Shown in pieces: positions 24,835 to 32,708 of a stretch of DNA of 64,000 bases. The stretch's first letter is position 1. Each line of letters starts with the position of its first letter. Below the pieces are notes generated by a model. It made no database searches. It was not told the DNA's origin and was given only the letters and a program-made list of their open reading frames with translations. The stretch is from a bacterium (lineage in GTDB: Bacteria > Patescibacteriota > Gracilibacteria > Peribacterales > Peribacteraceae): positions 1 to 64,000 of the forward strand of contig JAKQEM010000042.1 of NCBI GenBank assembly GCA_029558515.1, in the 5' to 3' direction. The translations under genes were made by a program, and so were the position numbers.

Positions 24835-26071
24835 TGTCCTTCTTCACCGGCTTCAGGATCGCGATCTCCCGACCGACGAATTGGTCCGCTCTGCGGTAGA
24901 CGATGGAGGGGCGGGCGGGATCCGGAATGGGGGAGCCGGGGGGCAGGACGGCTTCATACCCGATGTCCTTCATTTTTTTCCACACTTGCTCCAGCCGGAC
25001 GGGGCCGCTCTTGACGTACCAGACGGGGAACATGACGACGAGCGGGACGCCGGGGAGGGTGTCGGAGGCGTTCTGCAAGAAGGCGATCTCCAGCGCATCG
25101 CAGGCGGAGCGGTACTTCGCCACTTCCTTGGCGAGCGGCCGGTCGGAGACCGGGGGTCCGAGCATCGTCTCCGTCACGACCACGTTCGGCAATTCTTTCA
25201 GCTGAAACTGCTTCGTCGCGTCCTGCTTCCACACGAGCGACGGCACGTCGCGCTTGAGGATTTTCCATTCTTTCCGGAGCCAATCGAGATTCTTCTCGCA
25301 GCCGTTCACGGCCCTAAGCGAAAGGTCGGACGCGAGGACGGGCCAGCCTTTGAGGAGCGCTTCCATGGGGATGACGCCTGTGCCGCAGAAGGGATCGAGG
25401 ATGGTCAGTTTTTGGTTTCTCGTGGTTCGTTTTTCGTTGGACGGCGTTCCCTGGACGGCCCATGTGCCCAAGCTCAAAAGGATCTGCGCGAGTTTGGGTG
25501 GCAGCAATCCCGCGCGGGTGTCGCGGACGGGTTTTTCCATATCACGCTTCGTGTACTCGTCGGGATTCTGCACGGCGACGGTGCGCCCGACCCAAATCAG
25601 TTCGCTGTCATCGTTGCCCAAAAGCACCAGCTCGCACCCGTGCTTGCCGGAGATCAGTCCCGCGTCATGCAGCTGCGCGGAGACGGGCGGCTTGCGTTCA
25701 TTGCCTATGTAGCGGACGGGGATGCCTTTGTCTTTAAACTGATGCTTGATGGTGCGGTACAAGTTGTGCACCGTGGGACGCGGAATATTGAACCCTCGCA
25801 GGCTGAAGGTCACTTTGCCCTTCGTCCCCTCCGTTTCTTTCTGCAGGAGCGCGGGGAGATCGTCATACGTGCATTTGCCTTCCATGCTTTTCGCCAGCAG
25901 GAAGATGCCGCCCCAGCGGTCGAGGTCTCGCTGCGAGAGTTCTGCAGGAGTGTCCACGAGGGCGATTTGGCTGCCCAGCATGCGTTTGACCTTCAATTCC
26001 GGCACGGTGGCGCGAAGTTCCGTTAGGCTCAAATCCGGATGATTTCCCAGGAAAGCTGCGTAGGTTGGCAT
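24821..26071 (-). CDS. Trm11/TrmG10-like RNA methyltransferase
   Basis: 416 residues. An N-terminal THUMP-like region is followed by a Rossmann methylase (about 225-400) with SAM motif I LTILDPFCGTGVIPMEALLKGWPVLASDLS. Family members make N2-methylguanosine in tRNA. The catalytic motif IV position reads VVTETMLGPP instead of the usual D/N-P-P-Y/F, so either this is a divergent subfamily or its substrate differs. It heads a unit with two small genes downstream. The divergent neighbour begins at 26335. Confidence 0.75.
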   Translation of the reverse strand: MPTYAAFLGNHPDLSLTELRATVPELKVKRMLGSQIALVDTPAELSQRDLDRWGGIFLLAKSMEGKCTYDDLPALLQKETEGTKGKVTFSLRGFNIPRPTVHNLYRTIKHQFKDKGIPVRYIGNERKPPVSAQLHDAGLISGKHGCELVLLGNDDSELIWVGRTVAVQNPDEYTKRDMEKPVRDTRAGLLPPKLAQILLSLGTWAVQGTPSNEKRTTRNQKLTILDPFCGTGVIPMEALLKGWPVLASDLSLRAVNGCEKNLDWLRKEWKILKRDVPSLVWKQDATKQFQLKELPNVVVTETMLGPPVSDRPLAKEVAKYRSACDALEIAFLQNASDTLPGVPLVVMFPVWYVKSGPVRLEQVWKKMKDIGYEAVLPPGSPIPDPARPSIVYRRADQFVGREIAILKPVKKDSAKK

Positions 26072-26334
26072 GGGAGCAGTCTACCGATCATTGCTGTCAT
26101 GCAAAGTTCATCCATCAGCTTTTTGCGGTTTTTGGCAATGGGATGAGGACAAATAATTTCCGGTGATGCGTTCATCGTGTCCTATGGGAATAAACCTTCC
26201 GGAATGAAGACTAACCTCAAGGATATGGCGCGGGCGCTCAGAAGCCTCTTCAAATTGTCGTGGCAATCTGCGGAGATGCCGGATCACACGGAATGGGACA
26301 TTGCGTGGGTGTCCAAAAAGGCTAGGATGTTCCC
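26072..26334. other. Intergenic region with promoter of the 26335 gene
   Basis: About 260 bases. TTGCGT (26301-26306) and TAGGAT (26323-26328) with a 16-base spacer lie six bases before the ATG at 26335, the same near-leaderless arrangement seen elsewhere. Short frames crossing the region are not convincing. Confidence 0.45.
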
Positions 26335-26595
26335 ATGTCAACATTGGAAGTCAGAGTCTTTCCCAAGGAAGGTCATATCGGTGAAGAAGTGCAAGCGGAG
26401 GCTGATACACTTCTGCGTGGAGACTTTGAAGTTACACTGGAAAAGAATATTGTGCGTATTCAAGTTTCTTGTACTGCACATCGAGATCGTGTGAGAGTGG
26501 CACTGGCAAATATGGAAAGGGGAGAATTGGATTTGGAGCCTAGGCATCTCCCGCCGTTTCAATCTCCGCCGGCCCGCCCTGCACGATTGCCTTGA
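26335..26595 (+). CDS. Small hypothetical protein overlapping the 3' end of alaS
   Basis: 86 residues (MSTLEVRVFPKEGHIGEEVQ...), mostly beta-type and acidic, ending in a Pro-rich tail. The last 56 bases overlap the end of alaS on the other strand. The promoter (TTGCGT, 16 bases, TAGGAT) six bases upstream of the ATG matches the pattern of other genes in the window, which is the main reason to accept it. No family is recognised; the Pro-rich end may be an artefact of reading through alaS. Confidence 0.45.
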   Translation: MSTLEVRVFPKEGHIGEEVQAEADTLLRGDFEVTLEKNIVRIQVSCTAHRDRVRVALANMERGELDLEPRHLPPFQSPPARPARLP

Positions 26596-28390
26596 TGCGC
26601 CGTACGCCCGCCGAGGAACTTTCCTCTTTCCGGATCTTGAACTCGCCGAGCATGCCGGTGCGGCTGACGTGCGGTCCGCCGCAAATCTCCTTGCTGAAGA
26701 TTCCCCTCGCCTCGTCACCCACCACGTACACTTTCACTTCCCCCGCATACCGATCATCGAAGACGCCGATGGCACCTTCCGCTTTCGCGCCCTCCACCGT
26801 CGTGATGTGATAGGCGATCGGCAGATCCGCGCGGATCGCATCGTTCACGATCTTCTCGACTTCGACAATTTGTTCCGGCGTCATTTTGTCCGGGTGATTG
26901 AAATCGAAGCGCAACCGCTCCGCCGTGATGTTGCTCCCTTTCTGGCTGACGTGATCACCCAGAACCGTGCGCAGTGCGGCGTTCAGCAAGTGCGTGGCGG
27001 TGTGGAGCTTGGTCGTCTCCGCAGAGTGATCCTGCAGTCCGCCCTTGAATTTCTGCTCGGCACCCGCGCGGCTCTTGGCTTGGTGCTCTTCGAAAGCTTT
27101 GCGAAATCCGGTTTCATCAACGGTCAGTCCCTTTTCCTGCGCGAGTTCTTTGGTGAGTTCAATGGGGAAGCCGTACGTGTCGTAGAGGTGAAAGGCGGTC
27201 TGTCCATCGATAACCGTTTGCTGCAATTTTTCCGTCACTCTATTGAAATGAAGCATGCCTTCAGCAATGGTTTTTCCGAACTGTCTCTCCTCTCTTTCCA
27301 GCAAGGTGCGAATATCGGATGCTCTCGATTGAAGCAATGGGTAGGCACGTGCATATTGTTTGATGACTTCGGATGCCATGGTGGAAGCAAATGTGCCGTC
27401 ATGTGCAATGTGCAATTTGCGTGCCGCACGGATAGCTCGACGAATGAGTCGGCGTAGCACGTATCCTTGATCCACATTCGAAGGTTCTACGCCATCCGCA
27501 ATCATGAATGTCGTTGCTTTCATATGGTCGACGATAATGCGCATATCTTTCAGAGGGTGTATCGTCGTTTGTTCTTCTTCTCCGGCAACGAATTGCCCCT
27601 TGAAGTCGGCAAGTTGTTTGACGAGATCGAGCAGTGGTTTCATTCGATCCGTCTCATACACGTTATCCACGCCCTGCAGCACCGCCGCGACGCGCTCGAG
27701 TCCCATGCCCGTATCGACGTTCTGTTGTGTCAGAGGCGTGAACGTTCCGTCTGCGTTTTTATCGTACTGCATGAAGACATCGTTCCAGATCTCCATCCAA
27801 TCCTCCTCGTTCTGCGCCGGGTTGCCGTGCGGCGCACCCTCGCCCACCCAGAAGAACATCTCCGTGTCGGGTCCGCACGGGCCCGTGAGTCCCGCGGGTC
27901 CCCACCAGTTCTTCTCCTTTGGAAGAAAGCCGATGCGTTCCTCGGGAATGCCCAGTGATTTCCAGATAGCGAATGATTCTTCGTCACGCGGGGCGTCGGA
28001 GTCTTCCGCAAAGCAGGTGACCGCCAGCATGTCGACGGGAATCTGCAATTCCTCCGTGAGGAAACGGAAGCTCAGCGTGATCGCTCCTTCTTTGAAGTAA
28101 TCGCCCAGGCTCCAGTTCCCGAGCATTTCAAACATCGTGAGGTGCGATGCGTCTCCCACTTCATCGATGTCTTGGGTGCGGATGCAGCGCTGCACGTTCG
28201 TCAGGCGTTTGCCGGCGGGATGCGGTTCGCCCAACAAATACGGAACCAACGGATGCATGCCCGCCGTGGTGAAGAGCACCGTCGGATCATTCTCCGGTAT
28301 CAGTGATGCGCCCGGTACCACCGCATGTCCGTTCTTCCGGAAGAAATCGAGATAGCGTTGCCGGAGATCATCGGTGGAGAGCGGACGCAT
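26540..28390 (-). CDS. alaS: Alanyl-tRNA synthetase, short form
   Basis: 616 residues from ATG 28390, chosen because MRPLSTDDLRQRYLDFFRKNGH is the standard AlaRS N-terminus; a longer frame has no support. Aminoacylation-domain motifs are present (FTTAGMHPLVPYLLGE, RLTNVQRCIRTQDIDEVGD, HLTMFEMLGNWS), as are the tRNA-recognition domain and the editing domain (HTATHLLNAALR, CGGPHV). The chain ends right after the editing domain and lacks the C-Ala (DHHA1) domain of the usual ~875-residue enzyme. Short AlaRS forms are known from reduced genomes. The reaction is alanylation of tRNA-Ala in the cytoplasm. Confidence 0.93.
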   Translation of the reverse strand: MRPLSTDDLRQRYLDFFRKNGHAVVPGASLIPENDPTVLFTTAGMHPLVPYLLGEPHPAGKRLTNVQRCIRTQDIDEVGDASHLTMFEMLGNWSLGDYFKEGAITLSFRFLTEELQIPVDMLAVTCFAEDSDAPRDEESFAIWKSLGIPEERIGFLPKEKNWWGPAGLTGPCGPDTEMFFWVGEGAPHGNPAQNEEDWMEIWNDVFMQYDKNADGTFTPLTQQNVDTGMGLERVAAVLQGVDNVYETDRMKPLLDLVKQLADFKGQFVAGEEEQTTIHPLKDMRIIVDHMKATTFMIADGVEPSNVDQGYVLRRLIRRAIRAARKLHIAHDGTFASTMASEVIKQYARAYPLLQSRASDIRTLLEREERQFGKTIAEGMLHFNRVTEKLQQTVIDGQTAFHLYDTYGFPIELTKELAQEKGLTVDETGFRKAFEEHQAKSRAGAEQKFKGGLQDHSAETTKLHTATHLLNAALRTVLGDHVSQKGSNITAERLRFDFNHPDKMTPEQIVEVEKIVNDAIRADLPIAYHITTVEGAKAEGAIGVFDDRYAGEVKVYVVGDEARGIFSKEICGGPHVSRTGMLGEFKIRKEESSSAGVRRIKAIVQGGPAEIETAGDA

Positions 28391-28486
28391 GGAGAAGGAG
28401 ACGGGAAACGGCACGGGAGACGCGATGGTAGCAAGGATCGGTTGCGGTGGCCAATGAACGGGCGGCGGACGGCAATGGCTCAATAC

Positions 28487-28515
28487 TTGTCTATTGAATT
28501 GATTTGATGTATAAT
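28487..28515 (+). promoter_or_regulatory. Consensus-like promoter of the histidine kinase gene
   Basis: TTGTCT (28487-28492), a 17-base spacer and TATAAT (28510-28515). The GTG start at 28521 is only five bases beyond the -10 box, so the predicted transcript has no 5' leader. Confidence 0.75.
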
Positions 28516-28520
28516 AATAT

Positions 28521-29975
28521 GTGATACTCACACGCAGACTCCAGAAACGGGTCTCCACGCTGCATGGACCGGTGCTGACGCATTGGTCCATCATCCTGGT
28601 CTCTTCTCTCATTGCGTTCTCCATCGTGATCATCGGTGCGCTCTTCTATACGCGCGCGCGCGATACCATGCAGGGAGCAATCCGTGCACGTTTGCAGGAC
28701 ATCGCCACGGCGGCCGCGCTGTCCATCGACGGTGATCTGCTGGATGCCATTCAAGGACCGCTCGATATGGCGACGCCCGAATTCAAGCATCTCGTGGATC
28801 TGCTGCAGCAGATCCAGAATCTTCCCGACATCCGTTTTGCGTACATTCTGCGGAAGACCGACAATCCGTCGCTTCTGGCATTCGTCGCGGATGCCGATGC
28901 CCTGCGCCCTCCACGGGAACTGGATGTGAACGGGAACGGCGCGCTGGAGCGCGACGAAATGCCCGGGTACCCCGGTGAGTTCTACGACGTGACCGATATT
29001 CCGCTCTTGCAGGGGAAGGCTTTCAGGGAGAGTACCGCCGATATGACGCCGACCGTCGATCAGTGGGGCCCGTTGATTTCCGGGTACGCCCCCATTCGGC
29101 GCGGGAACAACGGTCAGGCGACGGCCGTGCTGGGTGTGGACATGAAGGCGGATGAATTTTACACCGTTTCGCAGAGCATTTTCTCTCCGTTGGCGCTGCT
29201 CTTCGTCTTCGCCATCGCGCTCATGGTAGCGGGCTTCGTGGCGGTGTATGCGGAGGAACGGCAGATGAGAATGCTGCGCAAGATCGACAATGAACGCTCG
29301 GGGCTGCTGCGTCTCACGTTCCATCAGATCGGCGAGCCGCTGACCATCATGAAGTGGTCGCTGGAGACGCTGCGTTCGGAGTTTTACAGTCCGGAGCTGC
29401 GCAAACTCGTCGAGGATCACGTCTACTGCATGGATGAAGGGCTGGGCCGTCTCAACAGCATCATCGATACGTTGCAGCTGGCCGAGAAAGTCGATCTCAA
29501 TACGATTGAGTACGTGCGGGCTTCCACTTCCCTGCGCGCGGTCATCGATAACGCCATCAATGAGTGGGAATCGAGTCTCGCCAGGCGCGGACAACGCATC
29601 GTGGTGGAAATGGCGGAGCCCGATGTCGTCATGCAGTTGGATGCCACGTTCATTGGCATCGTGCTGCGTCAGTTATTGATGAACGCCATTGATTATTCCG
29701 ATGATAACGCGGTGATTCTTCTGCGCGTACGTTCCGATCGTCGCATCGTTCGTCTCTCGGTGGAGGATCATGGCTGCGGCATTCCTGCCAAGGACCTGGA
29801 ACGCCTCTTCGTGAAGTACCATCGCGCCTCTAACGCGCACTTGAAGAAACCAGACGGCAACGGCCTCGGCCTCTACATCACCAAGGGCATCGTGGAGAAA
29901 GCGGGCGGGCGCATTTGGGTGGAGAGCGAAGAGGGAGAGGGGACGACGGTGACCTTCACGCTGCCGATGGGGTGA
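28521..29975 (+). CDS. Membrane sensor histidine kinase, orphan
   Basis: 484 residues from GTG 28521. One span (about 22-44) and a second (about 222-244) flank an extracytoplasmic sensor domain. Phosphoacceptor His268 lies in LTFHQIGEPLTIMKWSLE. The kinase domain follows with N box (LLMNAIDYSDD), G1 (VEDHGCGIPAKD), F box and G2 (KPDGNGLGLYITKGIVEKAGG). The sensor region contains a Ca-binding-like DVNGNGALERDE stretch. No response regulator is adjacent, so its partner must lie elsewhere. It is divergent from alaS. Confidence 0.9.
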   Translation: MILTRRLQKRVSTLHGPVLTHWSIILVSSLIAFSIVIIGALFYTRARDTMQGAIRARLQDIATAAALSIDGDLLDAIQGPLDMATPEFKHLVDLLQQIQNLPDIRFAYILRKTDNPSLLAFVADADALRPPRELDVNGNGALERDEMPGYPGEFYDVTDIPLLQGKAFRESTADMTPTVDQWGPLISGYAPIRRGNNGQATAVLGVDMKADEFYTVSQSIFSPLALLFVFAIALMVAGFVAVYAEERQMRMLRKIDNERSGLLRLTFHQIGEPLTIMKWSLETLRSEFYSPELRKLVEDHVYCMDEGLGRLNSIIDTLQLAEKVDLNTIEYVRASTSLRAVIDNAINEWESSLARRGQRIVVEMAEPDVVMQLDATFIGIVLRQLLMNAIDYSDDNAVILLRVRSDRRIVRLSVEDHGCGIPAKDLERLFVKYHRASNAHLKKPDGNGLGLYITKGIVEKAGGRIWVESEEGEGTTVTFTLPMG

Positions 29976-29984
29976 GCACAGGCC

Positions 29985-30410
29985 TTATTTCCTGTTGATG
30001 TGGGGGAGGCATATGCAATCACATCGATCAAGTGGGTGCCACAGAGGTAACCCTTGTTCAATGCGAGAGCGCAGGACATCAATTTTTTCCGGAGACCCCG
30101 GGGGTGCATCTGTTGGCGGGAAATCAACAGAAGGCATAAGTTCGAAGTCCTTGTCATGGCCATATCGTGTCAACTCATTAAATATGTTTCTCATCTGCCG
30201 ATGACCCCTTCTCTGCATTGATCTGATCGTTTGCGGAGTTGCAGCAGAGGGGCAGGGTGGTTGCTTTTCTTGCCGTTGTTCGCATGGAGTGCTTGTTTGA
30301 TGGGATGACGGAATTGGTAGCAGCCAAGAGGTCCCGTCTTTTCTATCCATGAAGATGTTGATCATGCAAACGAGGGTAGCAGTGGCAGGCGTGCAGGCGG
30401 AAGAGATCAT
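29985..30410 (-). CDS. Hypothetical protein with GxPEKI...HPxD motif
   Basis: 141 residues. The C-terminal half (about 72-141) contains DAPPGSPEKIDVLRSRIEQGLPLWHPLD, a short motif I associate with small uncharacterised proteins in several bacterial groups. The N-terminal half is poorly structured. The start overlaps the end of the 694-residue gene upstream by four bases (ATGA), so they form one unit. A shorter start at the in-frame ATG of MRNIFNELTR is possible. Function unknown. Confidence 0.55.
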   Translation of the reverse strand: MISSACTPATATLVCMINIFMDRKDGTSWLLPIPSSHQTSTPCEQRQEKQPPCPSAATPQTIRSMQRRGHRQMRNIFNELTRYGHDKDFELMPSVDFPPTDAPPGSPEKIDVLRSRIEQGLPLWHPLDRCDCICLPHINRK

Positions 30411-32491
30411 TGCGATGGAGCATTCATTTGGCCAAGGTTAATCGTCGTAGTCGTGCCGTCGGTTTCGCGGATGATGATTGTACCGTCAGTGCCTTCCGGA
30501 ATATGCACTTCACCGGTGGGGGAGACGGTGACGCGACGGGTGTGGCCATTGCCGGACCGATGCTCGGCTTGTCGATACAACCAGTGCATCATTGCACCAT
30601 CTGTTTCATGCAAATACCTGCCCGCTTCCTGCAGCAAATCCAAAAATTGCTGTCGTTGATCCAATAGTCTTGCGATGATAGGATCGTCGGTTATTCGGGG
30701 TGTTTCTGTCACATGAGACTGTAGCGGGGAAGTGATTGCTTGCGGAGCCTCCTCCACGCAAGGAGTGTCATCAGAAGGGAGAGTCTGCATTTCTGCATTT
30801 AGTGCCTCTTCTCCCTTTCCTTCTTCTGCGTCAGAAGTATCCATAGGCACATCTGCCACTTCCTTCCGCCTGTCATCACGCTGATCGGTGGCGGCAATTG
30901 GGGGCATGCTGACTGCAACATCGGGAGAATCGTTCTGTTCCGCAGCCGGAGCCGGGAACAGTTCCGGCGCGAGTTCATGTAGGCTGCTTCCGATAAATGG
31001 TGTTTCAATGCCAATTAAGCGATGTCGGGGAACTTCTACATCATTGATCGCATCATCGGAAACCGTTTTTCTGTGGTTTTTCTTCTTCCAAAGTCTCATC
31101 CACACTACGATCTTTCGTCGCAGGGGATGATCTGCCGGCATGACATTAGGGAGGTTGCCCTTAATATCCGCTGCAAGGTTCTGTAGAATCCTTTCTTCCT
31201 CTGTAGTCCAGAGATCGATGGAGGCGTCTGGATTTCTCTTATTCCATCCCAGTACGGCAACACACAACGCCTGTTGGTTCGCATTGAATGCCGTTTCCAG
31301 CGGTGTAGTAGAGATCCCATAATCCATACAGATGCCGAAAACTTCAGCAATCGCACGAATGTGATGGGCCTCAAAGGCACGCTTTCTTCCCTTTTGTCGA
31401 GGTTCGATCTGCGCATTCCGGATCAGCACGCGCAGTTTTTGCCGGAGCACGGGGTCGAGTCCGCTCCATTCATCTGTCTCTTGTGCGCCTTCTGCAACTT
31501 CGGGTGCGGCGAGAGACATGTCGGTTGCTTCTGTTGTATGTGTGATTGCGCCCTCTTCTTGCACCTTCGTATCCGAAGATGCGGGTGTGTTAGTCGGAAT
31601 GATGTCCTGTGAGTCTGAGACCGATCTTCCCATCTGCGATGCTTTTTTCTTGTCTCTGAATTGCTGCAATTCACGGTAGAGCCTGTGTATTTTTTTCGCA
31701 CTTACATTCGGCAAGAAATCATCACCCCATATTCTTTGGAGATATGCAAACGCGATGTACAGGGCATTATGCGTGTGCATCCCAACGGTAATACCCTGTG
31801 TATTTCCTCTCTCAAATTTCTCGAGGTATTCCGCTGCCAGCGCATAGTCGGTGCGGCATCCCTGTAGCTGCTTGAAGCAGTGTATATTCCAACCTTCCGC
31901 TGTCAGTTTTGATATCAATGTCGATTCACTCGCCTCCGTCTTTTCCACCATGAGATCAATAAAAGCGACAATGTCTTCCGGTGAATGTTGTGCAAGATAG
32001 TCCAAGTAAACAGTCCTAGCCTCTTCGTCTGTTGGCGGAGTGGGGCAGTTCGCGACTTTTGGATTCGCCGGAGGCACTTTTATTCCGTCTTCTCTCGCTG
32101 CGGCGGCATTGATACGGTTGCGGAAAGTGTCCATTTCTTCATCAATGAATGCTTCAAGCAGTTCGATGTATTGCTGACCCAAATATTCTAAGCTGCCCTT
32201 TGTGTTCGTTTCTTGTGAAAGAACATGGCGGATTTTTATCGCGACCGTGGTCAGTTCTTTATAGGTTTGAAAATCCCTATCCAAGGTCCATTCTTTGGTA
32301 TTTTGTTTCGTTGCCTGCAGCTTTTTAAGGAGGACGATTCGGAAATTACCTAATCTTCCTCGGCGCCCTTGCAGCGCGCTTTGGTCATTAACTTGCTCAA
32401 ATGCCTTCTGGAATGCTTCCTGCATTTTTGTGTGTACACGCTGGATGGTATCAATAATTTCATGTCCATAAATTGTTTCTGGCATATTCAT
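30407..32491 (-). CDS. Large hypothetical protein, unknown family
   Basis: 694 residues. Segments: a helical N-terminal region (1-180), a second helical region (180-300), a low-complexity acidic linker (about 300-355), a compact domain (about 360-500), a long disordered acidic/Pro/Thr stretch (about 520-610), a short helix (LLDQRQQFLDLLQEAGRYLHETD), then a beta-type tail with TGEVHIPEGTDGTIIIRETDGTTTTI. No signal peptide or membrane span is seen. The gene is coupled to the 29985 gene. GATAAT lies just upstream of the start, so the second ATG (six bases in) is also plausible. A multi-module adaptor is a guess. Confidence 0.6.
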   Translation of the reverse strand: MNMPETIYGHEIIDTIQRVHTKMQEAFQKAFEQVNDQSALQGRRGRLGNFRIVLLKKLQATKQNTKEWTLDRDFQTYKELTTVAIKIRHVLSQETNTKGSLEYLGQQYIELLEAFIDEEMDTFRNRINAAAAREDGIKVPPANPKVANCPTPPTDEEARTVYLDYLAQHSPEDIVAFIDLMVEKTEASESTLISKLTAEGWNIHCFKQLQGCRTDYALAAEYLEKFERGNTQGITVGMHTHNALYIAFAYLQRIWGDDFLPNVSAKKIHRLYRELQQFRDKKKASQMGRSVSDSQDIIPTNTPASSDTKVQEEGAITHTTEATDMSLAAPEVAEGAQETDEWSGLDPVLRQKLRVLIRNAQIEPRQKGRKRAFEAHHIRAIAEVFGICMDYGISTTPLETAFNANQQALCVAVLGWNKRNPDASIDLWTTEEERILQNLAADIKGNLPNVMPADHPLRRKIVVWMRLWKKKNHRKTVSDDAINDVEVPRHRLIGIETPFIGSSLHELAPELFPAPAAEQNDSPDVAVSMPPIAATDQRDDRRKEVADVPMDTSDAEEGKGEEALNAEMQTLPSDDTPCVEEAPQAITSPLQSHVTETPRITDDPIIARLLDQRQQFLDLLQEAGRYLHETDGAMMHWLYRQAEHRSGNGHTRRVTVSPTGEVHIPEGTDGTIIIRETDGTTTTINLGQMNAPSQ

Positions 32492-32677
32492 GTTATTATC
32501 TCTTCCAAGGAAGCATTGCTGAGGATTTTCATAGGATGCGGGATTTAATACTTAAATATTGTTTCATGCAAGATAAAATTTCATTTTTCCTCTTCCGTCA
32601 AGCGAGTAGCCACGTTGTGCACAAGACGTTTTCGACGAGGAAAAGTGGATGGATTGTTGCGCAGAGTGGGAGAAGCA

Positions 32678-32683
32678 TAGAAT
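32678..32683 (+). promoter_or_regulatory. -10 box of the A2M/PBP1C unit
   Basis: TAGAAT at 32678-32683 with TTGTTG at 32654-32659 (18-base spacer). The leader to the ATG at 32709 would be about 20 bases. This places the start downstream of an in-frame ATG at 32649. Confidence 0.45.
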
Positions 32684-32708
32684 GGCAGGCGCTCTTCCCC
32701 CTGTTTCC

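Noticed and set aside
24509-26026. 505-codon forward frame opposite the Trm11-like gene
   Set aside because: Arg/His/Gly-rich low-complexity translation with no motifs; it mirrors a real methyltransferase.
26177-26494. 105-codon forward frame upstream of and overlapping the 26335 gene
   Set aside because: No motif, no promoter at its start, and the overlapping 26335 frame has a well-placed promoter.
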